Assembly (NCBI RefSeq): GCF_014196425.1
Contig: NZ_JACIDR010000005.1
Location: 155,122-219,121 of the forward strand
Direction: 5' to 3'
Origin: Hansschlegelia beijingensis
GTDB taxonomy: Bacteria; Pseudomonadota; Alphaproteobacteria; Rhizobiales; Methylopilaceae
DNA length: 64,000 nucleotides
Notes under the pieces: model-generated
Told to the model about the DNA's origin: nothing
Databases searched by the model: none
The model's input: only the letters and a program-made list of their open reading frames with translations
Shown here: positions 9,796-20,073 of the stretch, piece by piece
Layout of the letters: every line of letters begins with the position of its first letter
Position numbering within the stretch: the first letter of the stretch is position 1
Program-made: the position numbers and the translations under genes

Positions 9796-10509
9796 ATGTT
9801 GACCCGCAAGCAGTACGAGCTTCTGCGCTTCATTCATGAGCGGCTGAAGGAGGCCGGCGTTCCGCCCTCCTTCGAGGAGATGAAGGAGGCGCTGGACCTC
9901 AAGTCGAAGTCCGGCATTCACCGGCTGATCATGGCGCTCGAGGAGCGCGGTTTCATCCGCCGCCTCCCGAACCGGGCGCGCGCGCTTGAGGTGCTGAAGC
10001 TGCCCGAAGCCGCGGCCCCCTCCGTGACGCGGCCGGCGACGCGGTTCTCTCCGAGCGTGATCGAAGGCAACCTCGGACGGCTCAAGCCTGCCTCGTCGAG
10101 CGACGATGACGGCGAAGACCGGCGGTCCGCAGTGCATGTGCCCGTCATGGGGCGCATTGCGGCCGGCGTGCCGATCTCGGCGATCCAGACGAGAAGCCAC
10201 ACCATCGCGGTGTCGCCGGACCTGATCTCCACCGGAGAGCACTTCGCGCTCGAGGTGCGAGGCGACTCGATGATCGAGGCCGGCATTCTCGACGGAGATC
10301 TGGTCCTCATCCGGCGCCAGGACACGGCCGACACCGGCGACATCGTCGTGGCGCTGGTGGACGAGGAGGAAGCGACGCTGAAACGTCTGCGGAAGCGCGG
10401 CGCCTCCATCGCGCTCGAGGCGGCGAACCCCGCTTACGAGACGCGGATCTTCGGGCCCGATCGGGTCGCGATTCAGGGACGGCTCGTGGGCCTGATCCGG
10501 CGTTACTGA
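9796..10509 (+). CDS. lexA: LexA, SOS repressor and self-cleaving protease
   Basis: Represses DNA-damage genes until RecA filaments trigger self-cleavage. The 237-residue form starts [17 protein letters not shown]; a longer frame beginning at 9769 would start inside the operator region, so 9796 is preferred. Winged helix-turn-helix at about 1-65 ([20 protein letters not shown]); Ala123-Gly124 cleavage site in GRIAAGVP; catalytic Ser158 in RGDSMIEAG and Lys196. A long acidic linker (about residues 70-112) joins the domains, typical of alphaproteobacterial LexA. Its stop codon overlaps the end of the convergent comEC gene. Confidence 0.97.
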   Translation: MLTRKQYELLRFIHERLKEAGVPPSFEEMKEALDLKSKSGIHRLIMALEERGFIRRLPNRARALEVLKLPEAAAPSVTRPATRFSPSVIEGNLGRLKPASSSDDDGEDRRSAVHVPVMGRIAAGVPISAIQTRSHTIAVSPDLISTGEHFALEVRGDSMIEAGILDGDLVLIRRQDTADTGDIVVALVDEEEATLKRLRKRGASIALEAANPAYETRIFGPDRVAIQGRLVGLIRRY

Positions 10510-12821
10510 TCATCAGGCGAAACGGCGTCGTCCGCGTCGGTCTCGTCCGGGGGATCGGTGGGATCGACCGGCGGCGGCTCGGGCTCCCGGGTGAGCGGCG
10601 GCGTCGCCGCGAAGATCAGTCGGGTCGCTGCCTCGGGAGGCGGCGCTGCGGGCTGCCGGGTCCAGGGCCGGGAGCCGGACGGCTCGAGAGCCGCGACGCC
10701 TGAGAAGCCCTTCCCGGAGCGGGTCAGGCTCAGGGCCCCGGTGGCGGCCAGGATCTTCCGGTCTATGACCGCCGCCGTTTCGGCGCATGCCGCGGGCGCC
10801 TCGCGCCGGGTGACCACCAGCGTCGCGCGTCGGCAGTCCTCCTCCAGGCCTCTCGCATCCCTGGAGAGCGCCACCAGGCCGCCGCCCGCGAGCGGCGCGA
10901 CGCAGCCGTAGGCGTCGCAGCGGACGCCGCGCGCCGCCTCTCGCGTGGGCGCGGACGAGCCGTCCGCCGCGAACCAGACCTTGGCCGCGAAACCTCCCGG
11001 GCTGGCGCCCACAAGCGCCAGCCGGCCATCCGGCGTCCGCGCCGCGAGCGCCCGGCCGGACGCGTCGATGACGACGTCGGGCCGCGCCGGAAAGGCTGCG
11101 AGCGCCAGCGCCGCCGCGAGGATCGGCGCGCCGCCCCAGCGCAGCGGCGTTCGCCAGAGGCAAAGCCAGGCCAGCCCCAGCGCGAACAGGATGAGCGCTT
11201 CCGGCCCGAACGCCACCACGTTGCGTTCGGCGCCCGGCCACGACGCAACCGCGTGCGCGATCGCCAGGACGCCCTCGAGCCCAAGGCCCATGAGCCGCCA
11301 CCAGAAGCCGTCCAGCCCGAGCGGCGCGAAGATGAGGCCGCCGATCGCCGCCGGCATCACGACAAGCCCGATGAGCGGCTCAGCGAGCGCGTTGCCGGCG
11401 AGCGCGTAGGGCGTGAGGCGCTGAAAGTGGTAGGCGGCGAACGGGGCGGTGGCCGCCCCGGCGACCAGCGTCGTCATCACCGCGAGCGTGGCCGCCCGCC
11501 GCAGGCGGCGCATGACCGCGGCCCCGCGCGAGGCCGGGGGCGGCGCGGGCGGCAGGTCGCGCCTTGTCTCGAACCAGGCGACCAGCCCGGCGACGGCGGC
11601 GAACGACATCTGGAAGCTCGGCCCGAGCAGCGCCTCAGGGGTCCAGGCGGCCACCAGCAGCCCGGCGAGCGCGAAGTTGCGGGGGGCGAGCGCGGGCCGA
11701 CCCAGCATCACGGCGATCAGCGCGACGGCGATCATGACGTAGGAGCGCTGCGTCGCGACCTCCGCGCCGGACAGCGCGAGATAGAAGGTCGCGCCGGCCA
11801 GCGCGATCGCAGCGCCGATCTCCTTGACCGGCAGCCTCAGGGCGGCGCGCTGGGACAGCGCCAGAGACGCCCGGGCGAACCAGAACAGGGTTCCCGCGAC
11901 CAGCGCCATGTGGAGGCCGGAGATCGAGAGGATATGGCTGAGGCCGGCCGCACGCAGATCGTCCGACACCGATTGCGGGATTGGGCCCTGCACGCCGGTG
12001 ACGAGCGCGGCCGCGACCGCGCCTTCGGGTCCGCCGACGGCGGACGTGATGCGCGCCGTGAGCCGCGCGCGCAATCGCTCCAGCGCAGCCGCGGCCCTCG
12101 CCGCGAGGCCCTCGGGAACGGCGGGCAGAAGGCGGATGTCCTTCGCTCCGAAACCCGTCGCTCCGATCTTCTCGAAGAACGCGACCCGCGCGAAATCATA
12201 GCCTCCGGGCCGCACCGGTCCTTCCGGCGGCCGCCACAGCGCGGTCAGCGAAACACGGTCTCCGGCCGCGAGCGGCGGATCGGCGCGCGCCGTCACCCGG
12301 ACGCGCGCCGGCAGATCGTCCGCCGCCAGCGTCGTGAGGCGCTCCGGCTCGATCGTCAGCCGCCGCATGCCGCGCGCCCGCGGCTCCACCAGCAGGACGC
12401 GGCCGACGACCTCGCCGCGCAGCGGTCGATCGAGCGCGGGGGCCTCCGCGCGCACGGTCGCGAGCTTTCCGGCGAGGAATCCCGCGCCGCCGAAGGTCAC
12501 GGCGAGCGCGAGCCACAGCGTCAGGAACTTGCCGCGGGCGAGCCAGAGCAGTGCGAGACCCACCGCCGCCGGCGCCGCGCTCGCCCAAAGCTCCGGCTCG
12601 CGGCTCGCCGAGAAATAGATCACCGCGCCGCAGCCGAACGCGACAGGGAGCCACAAGGCCGGCCGGCCGGCCTCCGCCTCCTCGGCCAGCAGGGCGAGCA
12701 TCCGGTCGGAGAGCCGCAGCCGCCATGCGCGCGCGGCCGCGGAAGGCTCGCCCGCCCGGAGCTCCGGGATGGCCGCCGCGCGCGCTCTGCCCCGCCCTGG
12801 CCGCCCCGGCTGCTCAGCCAT
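10503..12821 (-). CDS. comEC: ComEC/Rec2-type DNA uptake channel protein
   Basis: Predicted 772-residue polytopic membrane protein of the ComEC/Rec2 family, the inner-membrane channel for single-stranded DNA in natural transformation. It has an N-terminal DUF4131 region with early membrane helices, the competence domain signature [17 protein letters not shown] at about residue 285-301 and many helices, then a soluble tail resembling a degenerate metallo-beta-lactamase domain. ATG at 12821 chosen because it precedes the first helices; the frame is open far beyond it only as antisense to gltX. Convergent with lexA, overlapping it by 7 bases. Whether the organism is transformable cannot be told from here. 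Confidence 0.88.
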   Translation of the reverse strand: MAEQPGRPGRGRARAAAIPELRAGEPSAAARAWRLRLSDRMLALLAEEAEAGRPALWLPVAFGCGAVIYFSASREPELWASAAPAAVGLALLWLARGKFLTLWLALAVTFGGAGFLAGKLATVRAEAPALDRPLRGEVVGRVLLVEPRARGMRRLTIEPERLTTLAADDLPARVRVTARADPPLAAGDRVSLTALWRPPEGPVRPGGYDFARVAFFEKIGATGFGAKDIRLLPAVPEGLAARAAAALERLRARLTARITSAVGGPEGAVAAALVTGVQGPIPQSVSDDLRAAGLSHILSISGLHMALVAGTLFWFARASLALSQRAALRLPVKEIGAAIALAGATFYLALSGAEVATQRSYVMIAVALIAVMLGRPALAPRNFALAGLLVAAWTPEALLGPSFQMSFAAVAGLVAWFETRRDLPPAPPPASRGAAVMRRLRRAATLAVMTTLVAGAATAPFAAYHFQRLTPYALAGNALAEPLIGLVVMPAAIGGLIFAPLGLDGFWWRLMGLGLEGVLAIAHAVASWPGAERNVVAFGPEALILFALGLAWLCLWRTPLRWGGAPILAAALALAAFPARPDVVIDASGRALAARTPDGRLALVGASPGGFAAKVWFAADGSSAPTREAARGVRCDAYGCVAPLAGGGLVALSRDARGLEEDCRRATLVVTRREAPAACAETAAVIDRKILAATGALSLTRSGKGFSGVAALEPSGSRPWTRQPAAPPPEAATRLIFAATPPLTREPEPPPVDPTDPPDETDADDAVSPDDQ

Positions 12822-12878
12822 GGCGCGTCTTTCCCCCGGTCGCGCCGCCATGCTACACCGGCGCGCCGCGGCGTACAG

Positions 12879-14354
12879 ATGACGTCGCCCCCTCCCCCGA
12901 GCGCGAGAGAACGACCTGAATTGAGCGACACCGTCGTCACACGCTTCGCGCCGTCGCCGACCGGCTTCCTGCATATCGGCGGCGCCAGGACTGCGCTGTT
13001 CAACTGGCTGTTCGCCAGGAGCCTCGGCGGCAAGATGCTGCTGCGGATCGAGGACACGGACCGCGCGCGCTCGACGGAAGCCGCCATCACGGCGATCCTC
13101 GACGGGCTGAAGTGGCTGGAGCTCGATTGGGACGGGGAGCCCGTGTTCCAGTTCGCGCGCGCGGGGCGCCATCGCGAGGCGGTCGAGCGGATGCTGGCCG
13201 AGGGGCGCGCCTATCGCTGCTACGCGACCGCCCAGGAGCTCGAGGAGATGCGCGCCACGGCGCAGGCCGAGGGCCGCCCGCCGCGCTATGACGGCCGCTG
13301 GCGTGACCGTCCCGAGGCCGACTGGCCGACCGACCGGGCGCCGGCGATCCGACTGAAGGCGCCGACCGAGGGCGAAACCGTGATCGACGACCTGGTGCAG
13401 GGTCGCGTCGTGATCCCGAACAAGGATCTCGACGACCTCGTGCTGCTGAGGTCGGACGGCACGCCGACCTATATGCTCGCCGTGGTGGTCGACGACCACG
13501 ACATGGGCGTCACCCACGTCATCCGCGGCGTCGACCATCTCACCAACGCGGCCCGGCAGGCGCAGATCTACGACGCGATGGGCTGGAGCGCGCCCCGGAT
13601 GGCGCACATCCCGCTGATCCACGGGCCGGACGGCGCGAAGCTCTCCAAGCGCCACGGCGCGCTCGGCGTGGAGGCCTACCGCGAGATGGGCTTCCTGCCG
13701 GCGGCGCTGCGCAACTACCTCGCCCGTCTCGGCTGGAGCCACGGCGACGACGAGATCTTCTCGACCGAGCAGGCGATCGAGTGGTTCGACATAGCCGACG
13801 TGGGCCGCTCGGCCGCGCGGTTCGATCAGGTGAAGTTGCAGAACCTGAACGGGCATTACATGCGCGCGACGCCCGACGACGAGCTGATGGCGACGTTCCG
13901 GGCCGCCCTTCCCTATCTTCCGGGCGGCCTCGCCGCGATCGCGCGCCTCGACGAGACCGGCCGCTGGCCCGCCCTGGAGGGCGCGCTGCCGGGGCTCAAG
14001 GAGCGGGCGAAGACCCTCGTCGAACTGCTGGACGGCGCCCGTTTCCTGCTCGATCAGCGGCCGCTGTCGCTGGAGCCGGCTGCGGAGCAGTTGCTGACGC
14101 CGGAGGCGCGGCGGCTGCTGGCGCTGCTCGGCGAGCGGCTCGCGGCCATCGAGCCCTGGGCGGCCCCGGAAGCGGAGGCCGCCGTGCGCTCCGTCGCCGA
14201 GGAGGCCGGCGTCAAGCTCGGGGCGGCGGCGCAGCCGCTCCGCGCCGCGCTGACCGGGCGCAAGACGTCGCCCGGCATCTTCGACGTGCTCGTCGCGCTC
14301 GGGCGTGAGGAAAGCCTCGCGCGGATCGCGGATCAGGCCGCGCAGAGGCCGTGA
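12879..14354 (+). CDS. gltX: Glutamate-tRNA ligase
   Basis: Charges tRNA(Glu). Class I synthetase with the HIGH-type motif [16 protein letters not shown] near residue 25-38 and KMSKS-type motif [10 protein letters not shown] around residue 255. Length 491 residues from ATG 12879; an alternative TTG at 12921 would start [15 protein letters not shown] and fits the family N-terminus equally well. Divergent from comEC, 57 bases apart. Typical order comEC-gltX-gltA of Hyphomicrobiales. Confidence 0.95.
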   Translation: MTSPPPPSARERPELSDTVVTRFAPSPTGFLHIGGARTALFNWLFARSLGGKMLLRIEDTDRARSTEAAITAILDGLKWLELDWDGEPVFQFARAGRHREAVERMLAEGRAYRCYATAQELEEMRATAQAEGRPPRYDGRWRDRPEADWPTDRAPAIRLKAPTEGETVIDDLVQGRVVIPNKDLDDLVLLRSDGTPTYMLAVVVDDHDMGVTHVIRGVDHLTNAARQAQIYDAMGWSAPRMAHIPLIHGPDGAKLSKRHGALGVEAYREMGFLPAALRNYLARLGWSHGDDEIFSTEQAIEWFDIADVGRSAARFDQVKLQNLNGHYMRATPDDELMATFRAALPYLPGGLAAIARLDETGRWPALEGALPGLKERAKTLVELLDGARFLLDQRPLSLEPAAEQLLTPEARRLLALLGERLAAIEPWAAPEAEAAVRSVAEEAGVKLGAAAQPLRAALTGRKTSPGIFDVLVALGREESLARIADQAAQRP

Positions 14355-14379
14355 ACCGGGCCAAAACTGGCGCTGCGGT

Positions 14380-14408
14380 TTGACAGCGCTAGAACGCACT
14401 GCAACAAA
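14380..14408 (+). promoter_or_regulatory. Possible gltA promoter
   Basis: A perfect TTGACA at 14380-14385 lies 17 bases before AACAAA (14403-14408), a weak -10. It is in the 158-base gltX-gltA gap, and its -35 is the best in that gap. Confidence 0.35.
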
Positions 14409-14512
14409 AGTAGCGTCGCGCTGACCCTGCGCCCTCTCCCTCCAGTGAGCCGGAGAGCCACGTGCCGTCACCGGCGCGACGAGGCCATAATTCCAGCGAA
14501 GGGGCATGGCGC

Positions 14513-15841
14513 ATGAATGCGACGACCAGCACGCTCAAGGTTCAAGAAGGCTCGCCAGAAGCCGCGCATCTGAGCGTCGAAGGGGCCGAGCTTGCTCTTC
14601 CGATCAAGCACGGCTCCATCGGCCCGTCCGTTCTCGACGTCCAGACGCTCTACAAAGACACCGGACTGTTCACCTACGATCCGGGCTTCACCTCGACCGC
14701 GAGCTGCGAGTCGAAGATCACCTATATCGACGGCGACGCCGGCCTGCTGCTCTACCGCGGCTATCCGATCGACGAACTGGCCGAGCACGGCGACTTCCTG
14801 GAGACCTGCTACCTGCTGCTGTTCGGCGAACTGCCGACCTCGGCGCAGAAGGCGGAGTTCGACCGGCAGGTCACGCGCCACACCATGGTCCACGAGCAGA
14901 TGTCGCGCTTCTACAGCGGCTTCCGCCGGGACGCCCACCCGATGGCGGTGATGTGCGGCGTCGTGGGCGCCCTGTCGGCCTTCTACCACGACTCGACCGA
15001 CATCACCGATCCCGAGCAGCGGTTGATCGCCTCCATCCGCATGATCGCCAAGACGCCGACGCTCGCCGCGATGGCGTACAAATATTCGATCGGCCAGCCC
15101 TTCGTATATCCGCAGAACGCGCTCGATTTCTCCGCGAACTTCCTGAACATGTGCTTCGCGGTGCCGTGCGAGGAGTACAAGGTCAATCCGGTGCTCGCGC
15201 GCGCGATGGACAGGATCTTCATCCTGCACGCCGATCACGAGCAGAACGCCTCGACCTCGACGGTTCGGCTCGCAGGCTCTTCGGGCGCAAACCCCTTCGC
15301 CTGCATCGCGGCGGGCATCGCCTGCCTCTGGGGCCCCGCCCATGGCGGAGCGAACGAGGCCGCCCTCAAGATGCTCGGCGAGATCGGCACGCCCGACAAG
15401 GTCGATCTCTACGTCAAGAAGGCCAAGGACAAGAACGACCCGTTCCGCCTGATGGGCTTCGGCCATCGCGTCTACAAGAACTACGACCCCCGCGCCAAGA
15501 TCATGCAGAAGACCTGCCACGAGGTCCTCGCTGAGCTCGGCATCCAGGACGACCCGCTGCTCGAAGTGGCGATGGAGCTCGAGAAGATCGCCCTCAAGGA
15601 CGAGTACTTCATCGAGAAGAAGCTCTATCCGAACATCGATTTCTATTCGGGCATCACGCTCAAGGCGATGGGCTTCCCGACCGCTATGTTCACGGTGCTG
15701 TTCGCCGTGGCGCGCACCGTCGGCTGGATCGCCCAGTGGAAGGAGATGGTCGAGGATCCGTCGCAGCGCATCGGCCGGCCGCGCCAGCTCTACACCGGCG
15801 CGCCGGAGCGGGATTACGTGCCGATCAGCGAGCGCCGCTGA
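14513..15841 (+). CDS. gltA: Citrate synthase
   Basis: Condenses acetyl-CoA and oxaloacetate, entry to the TCA cycle. 442 residues from ATG 14513, with catalytic-site segments [29 protein letters not shown] and [17 protein letters not shown], and the C-terminal GRPRQLYTG. It is the long, NADH-sensitive (type II) class found in Gram-negatives. It ends 18 bases before a symmetric terminator. In most relatives the convergent neighbour is lpxB; here it is fabZ. Confidence 0.97.
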   Translation: MNATTSTLKVQEGSPEAAHLSVEGAELALPIKHGSIGPSVLDVQTLYKDTGLFTYDPGFTSTASCESKITYIDGDAGLLLYRGYPIDELAEHGDFLETCYLLLFGELPTSAQKAEFDRQVTRHTMVHEQMSRFYSGFRRDAHPMAVMCGVVGALSAFYHDSTDITDPEQRLIASIRMIAKTPTLAAMAYKYSIGQPFVYPQNALDFSANFLNMCFAVPCEEYKVNPVLARAMDRIFILHADHEQNASTSTVRLAGSSGANPFACIAAGIACLWGPAHGGANEAALKMLGEIGTPDKVDLYVKKAKDKNDPFRLMGFGHRVYKNYDPRAKIMQKTCHEVLAELGIQDDPLLEVAMELEKIALKDEYFIEKKLYPNIDFYSGITLKAMGFPTAMFTVLFAVARTVGWIAQWKEMVEDPSQRIGRPRQLYTGAPERDYVPISERR

Positions 15842-15859
15842 GGCCGCGCCCTGAGCAGG

Positions 15860-15891
15860 AAAAAAGCCCCGCCTTCCGGCGGGGCTTTTTT
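15860..15891. terminator. Bidirectional terminator between gltA and fabZ
   Basis: An uninterrupted 8-bp stem GCCCCGCC / GGCGGGGC (15866-15873 and 15878-15885) with loop TTCC, flanked by six A on the left and six T on the right. It can end gltA on the plus strand and fabZ on the minus strand; the fabZ stop codon (15891-15893) touches its right edge. Confidence 0.92.
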
Positions 15892-16373
15892 CATTTGTCG
15901 ACCAGCATCGCCGAGATTTCGGCCTCGCAGACCAGCGTCCCGGCGACCTTGGCCTCGCCGCGGAACCACCACATGTTCGCGCGCTTCTTGATCTGCGTCA
16001 TGTGGTACTCGACCACATCCCCGGGCGTCACCGGCTTGCGGAACTTCGCCTTGTCGATCGTCATGAAGTAGACGATCCGCGGCGAGCTCGGGGCCGTGCG
16101 CGACGCCACGCAGATGGCGCCCGCCGTCTGCGCCATGCCTTCGATCAGCAGCACGCCCGGCATCACCGGGGACTGGGGAAAGTGTCCCTGGAAGTGCGGC
16201 TCGTTGAACGTCACGTTCTTGATCCCGACGCCCGACCTGTCGCCGTCGATATCGATGATCCGGTCCACGAGCAGGAACGGGTAGCGATGCGGCAGATAGG
16301 ACATGATCGTCGCGATGTCGGCGGCGGCGAGCGCGGTCGGCTGCGAGGATGGCGTCGCGGTGGCGTCGTTCAT
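15891..16373 (-). CDS. fabZ: FabZ, 3-hydroxyacyl-ACP dehydratase
   Basis: Dehydrates 3-hydroxyacyl-ACP in fatty-acid elongation and competes with LpxA/LpxD for 3-hydroxyacyl-ACP. 160 residues from ATG 16373, hot-dog fold with [14 protein letters not shown] (catalytic His), [19 protein letters not shown] and EGMAQTAG. The start is internal to a longer open frame, chosen by family length. Normally followed by lpxA, lpxI and lpxB in this gene order; here the next thing downstream is the terminator and convergent gltA. Confidence 0.95.
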   Translation of the reverse strand: MNDATATPSSQPTALAAADIATIMSYLPHRYPFLLVDRIIDIDGDRSGVGIKNVTFNEPHFQGHFPQSPVMPGVLLIEGMAQTAGAICVASRTAPSSPRIVYFMTIDKAKFRKPVTPGDVVEYHMTQIKKRANMWWFRGEAKVAGTLVCEAEISAMLVDK

Positions 16374-16499
16374 TTTGCTTTTCCCTGAGCGCCGACGCGG
16401 CTCTACGGCCGTAGCGTCAACGCGTGACATCCAAGAGGTCCGCCGGAGCCCGGCGGCTGTTCGGGGGAGCCTCCGCCCGCTGGGGCGCTCCCCTCTGCT
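16374..16499 (-). other. 126-base non-coding gap between lpxD and fabZ
   Basis: Very GC-rich spacer in a place where the genes usually nearly touch. It holds two perfect-stem hairpins, one of them CCGCCGG-AGC-CCGGCGG at 16440-16456. No frame of it encodes the missing LpxD C-terminal hexapeptide repeats, so lpxD has not merely been frameshifted here. Confidence 0.6.
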
Positions 16500-17372
16500 C
16501 TACGTGGCGGCCTCGAGATTCCCCACCACCTCGAAGTCGTCGAGCGTCGCGCCAGGCGGGACCTGACTGCGGGCAAGAACGACGCAATGCCGGCCGACAG
16601 TGACGTTGTGGCCGATCCGGACAAGGTTGTCGATCTTCGCGCCCTCCCCGATGACCGTGTCACGATCGGCCCCCCGGTCGACGGTGGCGTTCGCGCCGAT
16701 CTGCACGTCGTCCTGGACGATGGCGCGACCGGTTTGCGGGACCTGCGCGTGGCCGCCGCTCCCGGAGGCGAGCGCGACGCCGTCCTGACCGATGCGGGCG
16801 CCCTGGCGGATGATCACCCGGTCGCCGATCAGCGCATGGACGATCGTGGCGCCGGGCCCCACCACGCTGCCGCGGCCCAGCCGGACGTCGGCGCCGATGA
16901 CGGCGTTGGCGCAGATCACCGCGCCGCACCCGATCTCCGCGCGCGGACCCACCACCGCTCCAGGATCGACCGTGACGTCGTTCTCGAGCTTCGCCTCCGG
17001 ATGAATGACCGCTCCCGGGGCGACGCCCTCGCCGAACACCGGCTGGGGCCGCAGCGCGCTCGGGAACAGCGCGGCGGCCACCTGCGCCAGCGCCTTCGCC
17101 GGCTCCGGCGTGATCAGCGCCACGGCGCCCTCGGGGGCCAGCTCTTCGAATTCGGCCGACGCGAAGACCACGCCCGCCAGACTGCAGCCGACCGCTTCGG
17201 CGTCCTCGGAACCTGACAGCGAGGCGGCGTCGGAGGGGCCGGCCCAGCCGATCGGGGCGACGCCTGTGATCGAGGCGTCCTCCGGCCCACGGGCGCGGCG
17301 GGCGCCGGTCAGCGCGACCAGCGCCTGCAGGTCGAGCGGCTGCGGCGGGGGGAAGAAGCGGGGTTCGGTCAT
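16500..17372 (-). CDS. lpxD: LpxD-like UDP-3-O-acylglucosamine N-acyltransferase, C-terminally truncated
   Basis: LpxD adds the second 3-hydroxyacyl chain in lipid A synthesis. The N-terminal uridine-binding domain (1-105) and left-handed beta-helix hexapeptide repeats (about 108-275) are present, including TVDRGADRDTVIGEGAKIDN and the catalytic-type His in VRIGHNVTVG. The protein is only 290 residues against the usual 340-350: it stops right after TLDDFEVVG plus seven residues, lacking the last coils and the C-terminal helices that bind acyl-ACP in known LpxD. The usual GQDGFGYA stretch reads GQDGVALAS. It may be inactive or altered. Sits between bamA and fabZ as normal. Confidence 0.85.
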   Translation of the reverse strand: MTEPRFFPPPQPLDLQALVALTGARRARGPEDASITGVAPIGWAGPSDAASLSGSEDAEAVGCSLAGVVFASAEFEELAPEGAVALITPEPAKALAQVAAALFPSALRPQPVFGEGVAPGAVIHPEAKLENDVTVDPGAVVGPRAEIGCGAVICANAVIGADVRLGRGSVVGPGATIVHALIGDRVIIRQGARIGQDGVALASGSGGHAQVPQTGRAIVQDDVQIGANATVDRGADRDTVIGEGAKIDNLVRIGHNVTVGRHCVVLARSQVPPGATLDDFEVVGNLEAAT

Positions 17373-17400
17373 CGGGCTCCGGCGGCCGCCGGCGCAAACG

Positions 17401-17434
17401 AAACGGGCGGCGGATGTTTCTCCGCCGCCCGTTT
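17401..17434 (-). terminator. Strong hairpin between bamA and lpxD (attenuator-like)
   Basis: A perfect 14-bp inverted repeat (AAACGGGCGGCGGA and its complement) with a 6-base loop, 33 bases after the bamA stop in the direction of transcription. Only CGTTTCGTTTG follows, so it is at best a weak intrinsic terminator; it could reduce readthrough into lpxD or protect the bamA message. Confidence 0.55.
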
Positions 17435-17466
17435 ATGAGATTTCCGTGAAGGCTGGAAGCCCGTTC

Positions 17467-19899
17467 TTAGAACCGGGTGCCGCCGGAGAACCGGAACACC
17501 TGGGTCTCGTCATACTTCTCCTTCGACAGCACCTTGGCGAAGTCGAAGCGGATCGGGCCGAGCGGCGAGTTCCAGAGGATCGAGGCGCCGACAGACGAGC
17601 GGATCTTCTTGCTGTCCTTGGCGTTCACGAACACCGTGCTGGTCCCGCCGCCGCCGCCCGCGCCGTTCGGAACGCCGCTGATGCTCTTGATGCCGTCATA
17701 GCCGAACACGGTGCCGGCGTCGGCGAAGACCGCGCCCTTGAGACCGACCTCACGAGGCAGCCCGAAGATCGGGAACTGCGCTTCGGCGGAGGCGCCGAAG
17801 TAGGTCGTGCCGCCGAGCGGATCGTCGTTCGGGCTGCCGACGAGCGGGTTGGCCGTTCCGAGGTCGCGAGGACCAAAGCCCTGCGGCTCGAAGCCACGCA
17901 CGAGGTCGGGGCCGCCCGGGAAGTGATCGAGCACGCGCAGATCCTGGCCGCCGAACGCTTTCACGTGACCGCCCTGAAGGCGCAGGATGCCGACCACGTC
18001 GTCGACGAACAGCGGGTGATAGTACCGGCCGTCGAAGGTCCCGCGGACATACTTGGCGTCGCCGCCGAGGCCCGCCACGTCGCCCTTGAGCTCGGCGTAG
18101 ATGCCCTGGGTCGGGTTCACCGGGTTGTCGAGCGTGTTGTAGATCAGCGACAGACCGGCGAGCGACGTGAGCGTCTTGCCTTCGGCTTCGAAGATCGCCG
18201 CCGACGCGCGGTCGCGGTTCACCGCGCCGTTCTTGTCGAAGATGTCGCGATAGCGGCCCGGGATCTTCAGATCCTGTTGGTAGAGCTGATACCGCGTTCC
18301 GACGGTGAACTCGTCCGTGATCGGGAAGCCGAAGCGGAGGCCGCCGCCATAAGTGTCGACCTTGTAGGACGAGTAGTCGGTGTCGTCGCGACGCTTCACG
18401 TAAGCGTCGACGCCGGCGGACACGCGATAGCCGAGGAAATACGGCTCAGTGAACGAGAAGTCGAAGCCGGACGTGTTCTGGCCGAACTGAGCCGCGATGC
18501 GGGCGTACTGGCCGCGACCGAGGAAGTTGCGCTCGCCGAGCGCGATCTCGCCGATGATGCCGTCCTGCGAGGAGTAGCCGCCGGCGACCGAGAACTCGCC
18601 GGTGGGCTGATCCTCGACGTCCACGTTGACGATGACGCGATCCGGCGCCGAACCCGGCTCCGTCGTGATGCGCACGTTCTTGAAGAAGCCGAGCGCCTTG
18701 ATGCGCCGCTCCGCGCGGTCGATGAAGATCTGGTTGTAGGCGTCGCCTTCGCCGATATCGAACTCGCGGCGGACGACGTAGTCACGCGTGCGGGTGTTGC
18801 CGCGCACGTTGATGCGCTCGACGTAGACCCGCGCGCCTTCCTCGACGACGTAGGTGATCGAGATCGTGCGGTTGTTGATGTCGCGATCGCCGCGAGGACG
18901 GACCTGCGCGAAGGCGTAGCCGCGCGAGGCCAGCTCGAGCGACATGTTCTCGACCGACTTGTCGACGTCCTTGGCGCTGTAGACCGAGCCCGTCGAGGAC
19001 TGGATCCGGCTCTTCAGGGTCGCGGCGTCCACCTCGGCGACATGCGACTCCACGTCGACAGGACCGAAGCGGTACTGCTGTCCTTCGTCGACCACGATCT
19101 TGAGCGTGAACGCGTTGGTCTCGCGGTTCAGATCGGCGGTCGCCGAAACGACCCGGAAATCAGCGTAGCCGTGGTTGAGGTAGTACTTGCGAAGCTGCTC
19201 GAGGTCGGCGTTGACGCGGTCAGGATCGTAGACGTCGGACGTCTTGATCCAGCTCAGCCAGTTCGACTCCGTGGTCGACATCTGGTCGCGCAGCGTGCCG
19301 TCGGAGTAGGCCTCGTTGCCTTCGAATTCGATGGCCTGGATCTTGGTCTTGTCGCCCTCGTTGATCTCGAAGACGAGATCCACGCGACCGTTCGGCTGGC
19401 TGATCGTCTTCGGCTCGACGGTCACCTGATAGCGGCCGGAGCGCCGATAGATCTCGGTGATGCGCTGGGCGTCGGCCTGCACGACGGCGGGGTTGAACGG
19501 CCCGCGCGCCTTCGACTGGACCTCCGAGGTCAGGACCGTGTCCTTAACCTTGGAATTGCCCTCGAACGCCACCCGGTTGATGACCTGGTTCTCGCTGACG
19601 TTCACGACGATGCCGCCGCCGGCGCGCGTCACCCGCACGTCGGAGAACAGACCGCTCGCGTAGAGACCGCGGATGCCCTCATCCACGACCGCCTGGGTCA
19701 GCGGGCCACGGCCCGTGAAATAGGAACGGATCGTCTCCGCATCGACGCGCTGGTTGCCACGGACGGTGATGCCGTTCGCGCTCTGCGCACTGGCCGCCGT
19801 AGCGCCGAGAAGGCCGGCCCCCACGCCCGCTATCATCGGCGCGACCGCGACCGACGAGGCAAGGGCAAGGCGCCCGACTACTCGAACCATACGCTTCAT
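17467..19899 (-). CDS. bamA: BamA, outer membrane protein assembly factor
   Basis: Central barrel of the BAM complex, inserting beta-barrel proteins in the outer membrane. 810 residues from ATG 19899: signal peptide ending near ATAASAQS (about residue 38), five POTRA domains (about 45-420), then the 16-strand barrel with the conserved VRGFEPQGFGPRD (VRGF/Y motif of loop 6) and a terminal phenylalanine (SGGTRF). The start is chosen at the signal peptide; the open frame extends 36 codons more. A TATAGA (minus strand, 19982-19987) upstream could be its -10 element. Its presence shows an outer membrane is kept. Confidence 0.97.
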   Translation of the reverse strand: MKRMVRVVGRLALASSVAVAPMIAGVGAGLLGATAASAQSANGITVRGNQRVDAETIRSYFTGRGPLTQAVVDEGIRGLYASGLFSDVRVTRAGGGIVVNVSENQVINRVAFEGNSKVKDTVLTSEVQSKARGPFNPAVVQADAQRITEIYRRSGRYQVTVEPKTISQPNGRVDLVFEINEGDKTKIQAIEFEGNEAYSDGTLRDQMSTTESNWLSWIKTSDVYDPDRVNADLEQLRKYYLNHGYADFRVVSATADLNRETNAFTLKIVVDEGQQYRFGPVDVESHVAEVDAATLKSRIQSSTGSVYSAKDVDKSVENMSLELASRGYAFAQVRPRGDRDINNRTISITYVVEEGARVYVERINVRGNTRTRDYVVRREFDIGEGDAYNQIFIDRAERRIKALGFFKNVRITTEPGSAPDRVIVNVDVEDQPTGEFSVAGGYSSQDGIIGEIALGERNFLGRGQYARIAAQFGQNTSGFDFSFTEPYFLGYRVSAGVDAYVKRRDDTDYSSYKVDTYGGGLRFGFPITDEFTVGTRYQLYQQDLKIPGRYRDIFDKNGAVNRDRASAAIFEAEGKTLTSLAGLSLIYNTLDNPVNPTQGIYAELKGDVAGLGGDAKYVRGTFDGRYYHPLFVDDVVGILRLQGGHVKAFGGQDLRVLDHFPGGPDLVRGFEPQGFGPRDLGTANPLVGSPNDDPLGGTTYFGASAEAQFPIFGLPREVGLKGAVFADAGTVFGYDGIKSISGVPNGAGGGGGTSTVFVNAKDSKKIRSSVGASILWNSPLGPIRFDFAKVLSKEKYDETQVFRFSGGTRF

Positions 19900-20073
19900 G
19901 GGCTGACGGACCCCCGTGCCGTGTGCCGCGCTTCCGCAACCGCTTGCAACGGCTGAAATCCCCGGAGCGACACCGTCCGCTTCTATAGAACTTTGACGCA
20001 CGTGCAAACTCGCTACTCAACGCCTGTCGACGTTTGCCCCCTGCCGTTGCGGCGAGGCCACGCCACCCCGATT

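Noticed and set aside
10503..14507. A single 1334-codon open frame on the minus strand covering comEC and beyond.
   Set aside because: Only the part up to 12821 looks like comEC; the rest is antisense to gltX, a common effect in very GC-rich DNA.
16374..16499. A frameshifted remainder of lpxD in the lpxD-fabZ gap.
   Set aside because: No frame there contains hexapeptide repeats or a C-terminal LpxD segment.
17005..19956. A 983-codon plus-strand open frame opposite bamA.
   Set aside because: Antisense shadow of bamA, rich in Arg, Asp and Val as expected for complemented GC-rich codons.
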